DNA from: Pseudorhodobacter antarcticus
Lineage (GTDB): Bacteria > Pseudomonadota > Alphaproteobacteria > Rhodobacterales > Rhodobacteraceae
Assembly (NCBI RefSeq): GCF_900110135.1
Contig: NZ_FOCO01000010.1
Span: 42,370 to 106,369 of the forward strand
Direction: 5' to 3'
Length of the DNA: 64,000 nucleotides
The number at the start of each line of letters is the position of its first letter. Positions within the stretch are counted from its first letter, which is position 1. Of the stretch, positions 8,858 to 16,701 are shown piece after piece. The notes under the pieces were generated by a model. That model saw only the letters and a list, made by a program, of their open reading frames with translations. It made no database searches and was not told the DNA's origin. The position numbers and the translations under genes are program-made.

Positions 8858-8956
8858 GGCCATCCTATGGTCAGTAGCGTCAAGCCACGTCATTTTCAAT
8901 CGCGCAACGCTTGGGCCCCCGCCCCACACATGGCGCGGCGCAGGGGGAAAAACGTA

Positions 8957-9058
8957 TCAGCCTTTATCGTCTTTACGGTCGCCACTGCGGCCCTCACCAT
9001 GCTTGCCACCGCGTTTTTCCATCCGCGCGGCCCGCTTTTCCATCGCCACATCGGCTTA
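8957..9058 (-). pseudogene. Orphaned C-terminal tail of the EF-hand protein
   Basis: Past the TAA at 9056-9058 the same frame stays open for 32 more codons, to TGA at 8957-8959. It encodes ADVAMEKRAARMEKRGGKHG and a further charged, Gly-rich tail. The ARMEKR element echoes AARMLERQD inside the gene. This is the expected end of the EF-hand protein, separated from it by a single stop codon with no change of frame. Confidence 0.75.
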
Positions 9059-9487
9059 GACCTTGGTGATCGCGCCGTCTTTGTCGGTGTCCACGCGGTC
9101 AAACATCTTGTCGACGCGCCCTGCTGCTGGCGTCATTTCTGCAAGTGACAGCACACCGTCTTTGTTCGCGTCTTGGCGTTCCAGCATCCGCGCCGCCCGC
9201 TTTTCGCCGCGCTTTTGGTCCTGTTCTGCCTGCCCGGCCGTCAATTCCGCCGCGGACAGATTGCCATCTTTGTCGGTGTCCATCGCGGTCAATCGGGCAG
9301 TGCGGTAAGCCGCCACTTCGCCTTTGGTCACGCGGCCATCGGCATCAACATCCATCGCGGCAAAATCAAACATCGGCCCCATATGGTCGCCGCCACGCCC
9401 TTGCGCCATCGCAACGGTCGACAGACTGGCGGCAACCAGCCCGGCCAAAGTAACAGCGCTCAACAACTTCTTTGTATGGATCATCAT
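9056..9487 (-). CDS. Secreted EF-hand calcium-binding protein, prematurely terminated
   Basis: 143 residues. The signal peptide (about 1-28, hydrophobic stretch LLSAVTLAGLVAASL) ends at AMAQ. Four EF-hand-type loops follow: DVDADGRVTKGE, DTDKDGNLSAAE, DANKDGVLSLAE and DTDKDGAITKV. The first three end in the bidentate Glu. In the fourth, that position is the TAA stop, so the last loop is incomplete and a charged tail is lost. A single G-to-T change in GAA would account for this. The product probably still binds calcium through its other loops. It lies upstream of and codirectional with the ECF sigma operon. Confidence 0.85.
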   Translation of the reverse strand: MMIHTKKLLSAVTLAGLVAASLSTVAMAQGRGGDHMGPMFDFAAMDVDADGRVTKGEVAAYRTARLTAMDTDKDGNLSAAELTAGQAEQDQKRGEKRAARMLERQDANKDGVLSLAEMTPAAGRVDKMFDRVDTDKDGAITKV

Positions 9488-9673
9488 CGTGTTCCTTGTA
9501 ATCGGGCGGTGTCGCCCTGTTTCATACATAGTCAAACGCACGTTACGCTGCGTTCCGTCGCAAGCCGCGCAAGATTTTTGCGACATCGCGCCGCAACCGT
9601 GATCTGCCCCTCCCCTTTGCGCCCAAACCGCGCTATACTTGAACTTCTCAAAACACCGCAGCGCGAGGATGCC

Positions 9674-10066
9674 ATGCCCGATCAAACCCTGTCGATGGAA
9701 GAGGATCGCCCCCTCGGCCCCGCCCTGCGCAACGGGTGGAAATGCCGCTGCCCCAGTTGTGGTGCGGGACCCATGCTGCGCGGCTATTTGACCGTGCGGG
9801 ACAGTTGCCCGGTGTGTGCCGAAGAATTGCACCACCACCGAGCCGATGATGGACCTGCCTATCTGACCATTTTGATCGTCGGGCATTTGATGGCACCACT
9901 GCTGCTGTGGGCCTTTGTCAAATACCGCCCCGATCCGCTGGTTTTGGGCACCATCTTTTGCATCGGCACGGTTGCGCTGTCGCTGTTTTTGCTGCCCCGG
10001 CTGAAAGGGGCGATCGTCGCGTTGCAATGGTCCAAACGGATGCACGGCTTTGGCAAGCGCGCCTGA
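9674..10066 (+). CDS. DUF983 family membrane protein
   Basis: 130 residues. The N-terminal zinc-ribbon-like part has paired CxxC motifs (CPSCGAGP and CPVCAEEL) followed by HHHRADDGPAY, the family hallmark. Two membrane spans follow (about 60-82, 87-107). The biochemical function is unknown. ATG 9674 has a GAGGA site 6 nt upstream. The Nudix gene starts one base after the stop, so the pair is one operon. The 186-bp divergent gap to the EF-hand gene should hold promoters for both. Confidence 0.85.
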   Translation: MPDQTLSMEEDRPLGPALRNGWKCRCPSCGAGPMLRGYLTVRDSCPVCAEELHHHRADDGPAYLTILIVGHLMAPLLLWAFVKYRPDPLVLGTIFCIGTVALSLFLLPRLKGAIVALQWSKRMHGFGKRA

Positions 10067-10067
10067 T

Positions 10068-10760
10068 GTGGGCAAGGCGGGGGGCGATAAAACCGCCCTG
10101 CGCCCCGCCGCAACGATCGTTTTATGGCGTATAGGGCCTGACAGTGCCCCTGAAGTTTTGATGGGCCAACGCGGGGCCGCCGCCGCGTTCATGCCGTCAA
10201 AACACGTCTTTCCGGGCGGCGCTGTGGACCCTGCTGATGCAGATGTCACCTTGGCCCACCCCCTGCCTGCCCTTTGTGCCGTGCGTTTGGCCCAAAACAC
10301 CGAAATCGCCCCCCAAACCCTTGCGGCAGCCGCGATACGCGAGTTGTGGGAGGAAACTGGCCTTGCCCTTGGCACCCCCGGCGATTGGTGCAGCCCCCCG
10401 CCTGATGCGGATCACGATTGGGCGGGGTTTGCCGCGCGCAGGCTGCAACCGTCAGCCCGCGATATGCAGTTTATCTTTCGCGCGATCACGCCCCCCGGTC
10501 GCACCCGCCGCTTTGACGCCCGGTTTTTCCTTGTTCCGGCCACCGCAATCGCGGGCGATATGGATGATTTCAGCGCCGCCTCGGATGAGTTGTCGCACCT
10601 GCATTGGATCGCCCTTGCGCAAACCCGCAGCCTTGATCTGCCGTTTATCACCGAAGTGGTCTTGGCAGAGGTAGCGGCCCATCTGGCATCAGCGCCCAGC
10701 ACTGGCGTGCCGTTTTTCGACAATTCCACCGACCGCCCTCAGTTTCGCCGCATCGCCTAA
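10068..10760 (+). CDS. Nudix hydrolase (NUDT7/NUDT19-like, CoA or nucleotide pyrophosphatase)
   Basis: About 230 residues. The start of the Nudix box is FPGGAVDPAD, and its catalytic helix is AAAAIRELWEETGLAL (REx2EExGU core), separated by an insertion as in NUDT7/19-type proteins. These enzymes hydrolyse X-linked nucleoside diphosphates, often CoA derivatives, and need Mg2+. Substrate is inferred from family only. The start is taken as GTG 10068, one base after the DUF983 stop; TTG 10050 is the alternative. Its 3' end overlaps the convergent DMT transporter gene by 4 bp. Confidence 0.83.
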   Translation: MGKAGGDKTALRPAATIVLWRIGPDSAPEVLMGQRGAAAAFMPSKHVFPGGAVDPADADVTLAHPLPALCAVRLAQNTEIAPQTLAAAAIRELWEETGLALGTPGDWCSPPPDADHDWAGFAARRLQPSARDMQFIFRAITPPGRTRRFDARFFLVPATAIAGDMDDFSAASDELSHLHWIALAQTRSLDLPFITEVVLAEVAAHLASAPSTGVPFFDNSTDRPQFRRIA

Positions 10761-11653
10761 GCGATCAAAACGATCAACGCGATGGACGCGGCCAACAGGG
10801 CCATGCCCGCCACCTCGCGCGGTTTTGGCCGTTCCCCAAACACAAAAACCGACACCAAAATGGAAAAAATCAGCTCTACCTGCCCGACAGACCGGACATA
10901 CGCGGCGTTTTGCAGTGCAAATGCCGTGAACCACCCCAGCGACCCCAGCACCCCCGTCACCCCCACTGGCAAGGTCGCCCGCCACGCGCGCAGCACGCGG
11001 CCCACCTCACCGGGTTCGCGCCACCGCAGCCAAAGCACCATCGCCACAGTTTGAAACGCAGTCACACAGGCCAGCGCCAGCACCGCACGAAACAGCGGGT
11101 CGTCATTGGCAATTGCCAGCGTTGCCCCGCGATATCCGATCGCAGACAGCCCGAAAAACGCCCCCGCCAGCAGGCCCAAAACCGTGGCCCGGTTGAATAT
11201 CCGCCCCGACCGCCACCCGTCTGGTGGGCGCGACAACAGCAAAACCCCGGCCAGCCCGATCAGAATGGCAACGATGCCCATCCCCGATACCGCCTCAGCC
11301 AGAAACACTGCGGAAAACAGCGCAACCTGCACCGTTTCGGTCTTGGTAAAGGCAATTCCCACCGCGAAACTGCGTTCCGAAAACAGCGCCACAGTGCAAA
11401 AGGTTGCCACGATCTGCCCAATCCCGCCCGCAATCGCAAAACCCCAGAACGCAAGGCCCAGCGGTGGCAACGCATGGCCGCGCGCCAAGATCATCGCGCA
11501 AACGCCTGCCCCCGCCAGCGGCACCGCGAACAAAAACCGTGAAAACGTCGCGCCGCCTGTGGACAGGCCCAGCCCCTTTAACCGCTTTTGCAGCATAAAC
11601 CGCACGGTTTGCACCGCAGCCGCCGCCACGGTTGCCACAATCCACAGCGCCAT
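10757..11653 (-). CDS. DMT-family (EamA) transporter
   Basis: 298 residues with about ten hydrophobic segments in two EamA repeats, the drug/metabolite transporter layout. The C-terminal half has YVRSVGQVELIFSILVSVFVFGERP, a typical second-repeat signature. The substrate is unknown; relatives export amino acids or metabolites. It begins 2 bp after the stop of the desaturase gene and is probably co-transcribed with it. Confidence 0.85.
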   Translation of the reverse strand: MALWIVATVAAAAVQTVRFMLQKRLKGLGLSTGGATFSRFLFAVPLAGAGVCAMILARGHALPPLGLAFWGFAIAGGIGQIVATFCTVALFSERSFAVGIAFTKTETVQVALFSAVFLAEAVSGMGIVAILIGLAGVLLLSRPPDGWRSGRIFNRATVLGLLAGAFFGLSAIGYRGATLAIANDDPLFRAVLALACVTAFQTVAMVLWLRWREPGEVGRVLRAWRATLPVGVTGVLGSLGWFTAFALQNAAYVRSVGQVELIFSILVSVFVFGERPKPREVAGMALLAASIALIVLIA

Positions 11654-11655
11654 CG

Positions 11656-12552
11656 CTATGGCTTGGCTGCGGGATAATGCGGATGCACCAGCGGATCCTT
11701 GGCGCGCAGAAAATACCGCGCAAACACTGCGCCATAGCTGCGATAGACATAACCATCATTGCGCGCCAAAACTGCCCCCCGGCTGGCCGTATACAGGGCG
11801 GGCAATTGATACCATGGCACGCCGGGATGCGCATGATGCACAGCATGAAAATTATTGTTCAAAAACAAGATCGAAAGCGGCCCACGATCCTCCACCACCA
11901 CGGTGCGCCCAGCGGGGTCCACATGTGCGCGATGTTCCAAAAACGTGCGGATTTTCAGCAATCCATGCCCCAGCCATGCCGCCAGCAAATAAGCCCACCA
12001 CGGCATCGCGGCCATCCAAAGCCACGCGACCACAGGCACCAACCCCAGCGCATGCAGCCCCCAATCGCGGCGCAGGCCGGGGGCATTTTGCGCAAACAGC
12101 GCCGCCTCGCTGCGCAGCCACATCGCATTGCCCACAATCGGCCCCAGCACAATCCGCCCCAGCAGGGTGTTGTTGGCTGAAAACAGCGCCCGCGCCCAGC
12201 CCGGCAGCCGCACCCACACCGCAGGGTCAAAGAAATTACTTTCAGGATCATCATAGGGATCGGTCAAAACCGGGTCATGGTGATGCGCCAAATGCGTATC
12301 GCGAAACCGCCCGTAAGGTACGGTTAACGTCAACGCGGGCGACACAACCGTCTCATTCAGCCAGCGAATACGGAAGGGGTGGCCGTGCAACGCCTCATGT
12401 TGCAAGGACGAAAACTGCACGATCGCCAACCCTGCCAGAACAATTCCCAAGGCAGGCGACAGCGCATAGCCCAAAGTGGTCGCCCCCCCCCACACCGCAT
12501 AGGTCAGCGCCAGCAGTGCCAACGTTCCCCCTTCAATGCGCGCAATCTTCAT
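11656..12552 (-). CDS. Membrane fatty acid desaturase
   Basis: 298 residues. The three His clusters that bind the di-iron centre are present: HEALHGH near residue 53, HLAHHHD near 88, and HAVHHAH near 238. Hydrophobic segments between them place it in the inner membrane. Such enzymes introduce double bonds into acyl lipids or hydroxylate carotenoid-type substrates; the exact substrate is not determined. The start ATG 12552 has a GGGGGGCG site; an ATG at 12564 is in frame. It is the first gene of a pair with the DMT transporter. Confidence 0.85.
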   Translation of the reverse strand: MKIARIEGGTLALLALTYAVWGGATTLGYALSPALGIVLAGLAIVQFSSLQHEALHGHPFRIRWLNETVVSPALTLTVPYGRFRDTHLAHHHDPVLTDPYDDPESNFFDPAVWVRLPGWARALFSANNTLLGRIVLGPIVGNAMWLRSEAALFAQNAPGLRRDWGLHALGLVPVVAWLWMAAMPWWAYLLAAWLGHGLLKIRTFLEHRAHVDPAGRTVVVEDRGPLSILFLNNNFHAVHHAHPGVPWYQLPALYTASRGAVLARNDGYVYRSYGAVFARYFLRAKDPLVHPHYPAAKP

Positions 12553-12612
12553 ATCGCCCCCCATTTGCGCCGATATACGCCATATCGCGGCCCACAGGCA
12601 AAAGTTTTTGCG

Positions 12613-13101
12613 TCATCGCAGCCGCGCCAGCGCATAGCCGTTCCAATCCAGCACCTCGCGCGCGGCGGCCAGCCTGTCGCGCGGCAGATCGCCGCCCCGG
12701 TTCAGGATGAACCCAAACCGCCCGGATGGCGTGCCAATTGCCAGCGTGAGATAGCCCATATCGGCCCACAGCACCCACCACGCCTCACCACCCGGCGTGG
12801 CAAACCGGCCCGGTCCCACCGCCGCAAGCGGCCCCGAAAACGCGGTAGCGACACCGTTCAGGCATAAATTCGCATCCACCCGCAGGCCATTTGCGGTCTG
12901 CACAATCCGCGCTTTGCCTTTGCGACAGGCGGGTGCCGCCGCCGTAGCAAATTCCGCCACTTGGACCCATTCGCCCACCAGCCCCGCGTTTTCCAGCACC
13001 GCGTTGGAATACATCTGCACCCCAGGTTTGCGAAATCCCTCGACCTGCGTGGGGGCTGCAACACAGCCTGCCAACAGCATCAGCGCCATCAATCGATACA
13101 T
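12613..13101 (-). CDS. Lipocalin-like outer membrane lipoprotein (Blc family)
   Basis: 162 residues. The signal peptide ends in lipobox LLAGC (Cys about 13), so it should be lipidated. The lipocalin GxW motif is LVGEWVQVAEF at about residue 43. The C-terminal part, IGTPSGRFGFILNRGGDLPR, aligns in pattern with the end of Blc, and a helix follows. Blc-type proteins bind lysophospholipids or fatty acids at the envelope. Its ATG lies inside the last codons of the upstream Cys-rich lipoprotein gene (13-bp overlap), so the two are translationally coupled. ATG 13101 has GGTGGA upstream. Confidence 0.75.
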   Translation of the reverse strand: MYRLMALMLLAGCVAAPTQVEGFRKPGVQMYSNAVLENAGLVGEWVQVAEFATAAAPACRKGKARIVQTANGLRVDANLCLNGVATAFSGPLAAVGPGRFATPGGEAWWVLWADMGYLTLAIGTPSGRFGFILNRGGDLPRDRLAAAREVLDWNGYALARLR

Positions 13102-13547
13102 AAGTCCACCCTGCGCCCATCGTTTTGCAACACAGCATTGCACCCCAGCAAGGGCTTCACGGGCGCGCAAGTCCTTGACCTTGCAAGGCAAACCCCATCA
13201 CAATCGCTTTCGCGCTTGCATTGCTTGCCACTGTCACGGGTGGGGGTTTGGCAGGTCATCAGCCCAGACGCCCCAAAGGCCACAAAGCTGCCGCCTCGTT
13301 TTTCACAGGCAATTTGATCGGGGATTTTGCGGCCTGCAATTGGTTCAGGCTTGGGCATTGGCACGAGCGCAGCACTGGGCGCTGGCGCAGCGGCAGCGGC
13401 GGGCGGCGCGTCCAAACGCGTTACCTCCACAGTCGGGCCAATAATCGCATTGGGTGGTGCAATATCGGTTGCCGCATCAGGCCCCGCACCGCCGCCCATT
13501 TGGCATGCAGACAGGGCCACGGCCAACATCAGCCAACGAAACCCCAT
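13089..13547 (-). CDS. Cys-rich putative lipoprotein, function unknown
   Basis: 152 residues. A short signal sequence with candidate lipobox LSAC (Cys15) is followed by an Ala/Pro-rich linker (about 20-70). The C-terminal domain has eight Cys (ACEKRGG, MTCQT, KQCKRESDCDGVC, RTCAP, GCNAV, DLCID), probably disulfide-bonded in the periplasm. I do not recognise the family. It overlaps the downstream lipocalin gene, and begins next to the aldo/keto reductase stop on the same strand, so the three may form an operon. Confidence 0.7.
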   Translation of the reverse strand: MGFRWLMLAVALSACQMGGGAGPDAATDIAPPNAIIGPTVEVTRLDAPPAAAAAPAPSAALVPMPKPEPIAGRKIPDQIACEKRGGSFVAFGASGLMTCQTPTRDSGKQCKRESDCDGVCLARSRTCAPVKPLLGCNAVLQNDGRRVDLCID

Positions 13548-13549
13548 CG

Positions 13550-14593
13550 TCAAAACGGCTGCGGAAAGGCGCGGTGCGCGATGGCAATCTCCTCCATCAC
13601 CTCGTCAGACAGTACCACCTTTGACGCGCCAATATTCACCTGCAACTGCTCCAAACTCGACGCGCCCAAGATCGGGATCACCGGGAACGGACGGCCCCGC
13701 GCAAAGGCCAGCGCCATCTGGTTTGGGTCCAACCCGTAGCGCGCCGCTATGCCCAGATAGGCGGCAACCGCCTCAAACACATAGGGTGTTACGCGGCCAC
13801 CAAGATCGGGCGACGCAACCCGCCGCGTTCCATCCGGAATAACCCCGCCCGCATATTTACCGGACAACAGCCCAGCAGCCAGCGGCGAAAACGCTAGCAG
13901 CGGCATGTTTTCCATCGCCGCAAATTCCGCCCAATCGCTGTCAAACTGGCGGCACAGCAGCGAGTATTCGTTTTGCACCACAGCCATGCGCGGCAGGCCC
14001 AATGACTGCGCCAAGCGCAGCCAATTCGCCGCCCCCCATACGGTTTCATTCGACAGGCCGAACGCGCGCACCTTGCCTTCTGCCACCAGCTTGCCAGCCG
14101 TCAGCAAAACATCGGTCATATCGGCAAACACATCGGCGGCAGGCATTTTTCTGGGGGCAAAGTCCCAGATTTTGCGGAAATGATACGAGCCGCGGTTGGG
14201 CCAATGCAGTTGGTAAACATCAATGTAATCGGTCTGCAAGCGCACCAGCGACGCTTCCACCGCTGCGCGCAGGCTGACGCCGGTAATAGGCGCACCGTTT
14301 CGCACAAACCCATTGCCCTCACCGATAATCTTGGTGGCCAGCACAACTTTGTCGCGCCCGCCTTGCCGCGCAAACCAATTGCCGATGATCGCTTCGGTGC
14401 CGCCAATCGTTTCCGCGCGCACCGGGTTGGTCGGGTACATTTCCGCCGTGTCCCAAAAATTCAACCCATGTTCCATCGCCATGGCGATTTGGTCATGCGC
14501 CTCGGCCTGCGTGTTCTGGCTGCCCCAGGTCATCGTGCCCAGGCAATATTCCGACACCATCAGTCCGGTGGAACCAAGCGGGATTTGTTTCAT
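13550..14593 (-). CDS. Aldo/keto reductase (Tas-like)
   Basis: 347 residues, NADPH-dependent TIM-barrel oxidoreductase. The catalytic tetrad can be placed: Asp and Tyr in FWDTAEMYP, Lys in LATKI, His in QLHWPNR. The cofactor-binding end has VIPILGASSLEQL. Length and the WPNRGSYHFRKIW insertion resemble E. coli Tas. The physiological aldehyde or ketone is unknown. There is a 66-bp gap to the next gene on the same strand. Confidence 0.88.
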   Translation of the reverse strand: MKQIPLGSTGLMVSEYCLGTMTWGSQNTQAEAHDQIAMAMEHGLNFWDTAEMYPTNPVRAETIGGTEAIIGNWFARQGGRDKVVLATKIIGEGNGFVRNGAPITGVSLRAAVEASLVRLQTDYIDVYQLHWPNRGSYHFRKIWDFAPRKMPAADVFADMTDVLLTAGKLVAEGKVRAFGLSNETVWGAANWLRLAQSLGLPRMAVVQNEYSLLCRQFDSDWAEFAAMENMPLLAFSPLAAGLLSGKYAGGVIPDGTRRVASPDLGGRVTPYVFEAVAAYLGIAARYGLDPNQMALAFARGRPFPVIPILGASSLEQLQVNIGASKVVLSDEVMEEIAIAHRAFPQPF

Positions 14594-14659
14594 GCCTTGA
14601 ACCTTTCATGGGGTATGCGTGCCAAACGTCGCATCATTTCAAACCGTTCGCAAGCGGGC

Positions 14660-15256
14660 TTACCCCTGCTGAATGACCATATCGGCGGGCACAGACCCCG
14701 CGATCACCAAGCGTGCATTTGGAATGTCATTGCCCATCGCCCGCGCTTGCGCCGCATCCGCCGCCAGCCCGTGGTCGCGCCACCGTTGCACCAATCGCGC
14801 CTCTAGCACGGCTAGTGGCACGTCCAGCGCGATCGTCACATCCCAAAACGGGCGCAAACTGGCCCAAGGGCCGTGTTCCAACAGCAGATAATTGCCCTCC
14901 ACCAACAGCACCTCTGCGTCTGGCCCAATCACCGCCGCCCCTGCCACCGCCACATCGCGCGTGCGATCAAACAGGGGGATTACCACCTCCTGCTCCACCC
15001 GCAGCCGCCCCAACAGCGCGGCAAACCCCGCCACATCATAGGTGTCGGGCGCGCCCTTGCGGTCCAACAATCCCCGTTCCATCAACACGGCATTGTCCAG
15101 ATGAAACCCGTCCATCGGCACCACAACAGCGCCCGCAATCTGTGCTGCCAACCCTTCGGCCAAAGTCGATTTGCCCGACCCAGGTGCACCCACAATCGCC
15201 ACGATCAACCGCCCAGACCCGCGCCGCGCTGCAATCAAATCCAGCGCCGCCTTCAT
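14660..15256 (-). CDS. P-loop nucleoside/nucleotide kinase family protein
   Basis: 198 residues. The Walker A motif is GAPGSGKST near the N-terminus, followed by VVPMDGFHLDN, typical of the uridine kinase/pantothenate kinase-like group. LLVEGNYLLLEHGPW and RLVQRWRDHGL complete the fold. It phosphorylates a small molecule, perhaps a sugar, nucleoside or vitamin; the acceptor is not determined. The start ATG 15256 overlaps the GAPDH stop as ATGA, so the two genes are translationally coupled, which favours a sugar-phosphate setting. Confidence 0.78.
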   Translation of the reverse strand: MKAALDLIAARRGSGRLIVAIVGAPGSGKSTLAEGLAAQIAGAVVVPMDGFHLDNAVLMERGLLDRKGAPDTYDVAGFAALLGRLRVEQEVVIPLFDRTRDVAVAGAAVIGPDAEVLLVEGNYLLLEHGPWASLRPFWDVTIALDVPLAVLEARLVQRWRDHGLAADAAQARAMGNDIPNARLVIAGSVPADMVIQQG

Positions 15257-16257
15257 GCCGCCCCCCGCAGCAGGCTGGCCACATCCAGCATCCGGTTGGA
15301 AAATCCCCATTCGTTGTCATACCAGCCAAACACCCGCAGCATCCCCCCCGCCGTTATCCGCGTTTCTGGGCAGGCCATCACAATGCTTTCGCGCCGCATC
15401 CGCAAATCGGTCGATACCAGCGCACGGTCCGTCGCCCCAATCACGCCGCCCCCGACAGAGCTGGCAGCCGCGCGAAACGCATCATTCACCGCCGCGACGC
15501 TTGGCACCCTCTGCGTCATCACCGCCAAATCCACAGCCGAGACACTGACCACAGGCACCCGCACCGCCGACCCTTCAATCCGCCCCGCCAAATCTGGCAA
15601 CACATGGTCCAGCAACCGCTGCGCCGATGTGGTCGTGGGCACCATGGAAACCGCGGCCGCCCGGCTGCGCGCAAAATCGGCGGCAGGTGCATCGACCGTG
15701 GGCTGGCTGCCGGTATAGCAGTGAATGGTGGTCATCGACCCCGTCACAACCCCCCATTCGCGGTCAATCAACGCCACCAACGGGGCCAGCGCATTGGTCG
15801 TGCAGGATGCATTGGACAATATCCGGTGCGCGCGCAGATCAAGCCCCGCCTCATTCGCGCCCATCACCACCGTGTAATCCGCCGCCTGCGATGGACCCGA
15901 TACCAGCACCCGTGCTGCCCCCGCCCGCAAACCCCGCGCGGCCATTTCGCGCCCATCCGCGCGGCCCGTACATTCCATCACCAAATCCACGCCCCGCAGA
16001 TCAAGCGTCGAAATATCGCGCGCGCGGTGCAAGGGTATGCGCCGCCCGTCCACGTTCAGGCCCGCATCATCTAGGGAAATCACCCCGCGCCACGGCCCAA
16101 AAATGCTGTCAAATTCAAACAGATACGCGCACATATCGGCGGCGGCGATGTCATTGATCCCCACCACTTCCAGCCCCGGCCAACGGTCCGGCCCCTGCAA
16201 AAACGCCCGCAACACCGACCGCCCGATACGCCCGAACCCGTTGATGAATATCCGCAT
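15253..16257 (-). CDS. gap: Type I glyceraldehyde-3-phosphate dehydrogenase
   Basis: 334 residues, normal for the family. NAD-binding start INGFGRIGR, cofactor-selecting VGINDI, active-site Cys in SNASCTTN (the usual second Cys of CTTNC is Ala, which is not catalytic), and C-terminal WYDNEWGFSNR. It interconverts glyceraldehyde-3-phosphate and 1,3-bisphosphoglycerate. ATG 16257 is used because the family begins at MxIxINGFGRIGR. It is followed by the small kinase gene through an ATGA overlap. Rhodobacteraceae often have more than one gap gene, so this may be a secondary copy. Confidence 0.92.
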   Translation of the reverse strand: MRIFINGFGRIGRSVLRAFLQGPDRWPGLEVVGINDIAAADMCAYLFEFDSIFGPWRGVISLDDAGLNVDGRRIPLHRARDISTLDLRGVDLVMECTGRADGREMAARGLRAGAARVLVSGPSQAADYTVVMGANEAGLDLRAHRILSNASCTTNALAPLVALIDREWGVVTGSMTTIHCYTGSQPTVDAPAADFARSRAAAVSMVPTTTSAQRLLDHVLPDLAGRIEGSAVRVPVVSVSAVDLAVMTQRVPSVAAVNDAFRAAASSVGGGVIGATDRALVSTDLRMRRESIVMACPETRITAGGMLRVFGWYDNEWGFSNRMLDVASLLRGAA

Positions 16258-16361
16258 AGGATTGCCCCCCGTTTGGCGCAGTCTGACCACGCGGGGGGCA
16301 GGGGTTCAACTGGCGATACGCGCAAAACTTGTATCAGTCACAATTCGCCTGAACCGCCGCC

Positions 16362-16559
16362 CTAAACCACCTCTGCCGGAAATCCCACCTTGGCCAGCGC
16401 CGCAATCACGGCGGCATCGGCCACCGCCGATGTCACATCCGCCCGCCGCGCCGCCATATCCACCACAACAACCGCCTGCGGGTCCAGCGTAAAAACCGCC
16501 CCTTCCACTGCCGCTTTGCAATGTCCACAACTCATATCGGGAATCGAGAATTCTGTCAT
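16362..16559 (-). CDS. copZ: Copper chaperone CopZ (HMA domain)
   Basis: 65 residues: a single heavy-metal-associated domain with copper site MSCGHC at about residues 8-13 and the expected ferredoxin-like length. It carries Cu(I) in the cytoplasm to a P-type ATPase or to the regulator. ATG 16559 has a strong AGGAGG site 5 nt upstream. A near-perfect CueR-type operator with a 19-bp -35/-10 spacing lies in front. The gene is intact even though the divergent copA beside it is not. Confidence 0.9.
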   Translation of the reverse strand: MTEFSIPDMSCGHCKAAVEGAVFTLDPQAVVVVDMAARRADVTSAVADAAVIAALAKVGFPAEVV

Positions 16560-16586
16560 ATCGCCTCCTGTTTCGCCCCTTACTGC

Positions 16587-16607
16587 ACCTTCCCGCCATG
16601 GGAAGAT
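16587..16607 (-). promoter_or_regulatory. CueR-type operator/promoter for copZ
   Basis: ACCTTCC-N7-GGAAGAT, one mismatch from the CueR consensus ACCTTCC-N7-GGAAGGT. On the minus strand it sits between TTGATC (-35-like) and CAGTAA (-10-like) with a 19-bp spacer, the overlong spacing typical of MerR-family activated promoters. It faces copZ. Confidence 0.7.
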
Positions 16608-16639
16608 CAAGCGCAAAATGGGCCGCCGAAATTAGCCCC

Positions 16640-16663
16640 TTGACCTTCGTGTGACTGGAACCC
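16640..16663 (+). promoter_or_regulatory. Degenerate CueR-type site before copA
   Basis: TTGACC followed by ACCTTCG-N7-GGAACCC. The left arm has one mismatch to the CueR consensus and the right arm three. No convincing -10 is seen 19 bp downstream. It looks like a copper-responsive promoter that has lost its right arm, in line with the decayed state of the gene it precedes. Confidence 0.5.
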
Positions 16664-16701
16664 CCAAGGTGCAAGGTGAAAGTGAGGGCGCAATCGCCAC
16701 A

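Noticed and set aside
11106..12710. A 534-codon plus-strand reading frame across the DMT and desaturase genes
   Set aside because: It spans two well-supported opposite-strand genes and has Ala/Pro/Arg-rich shadow composition.
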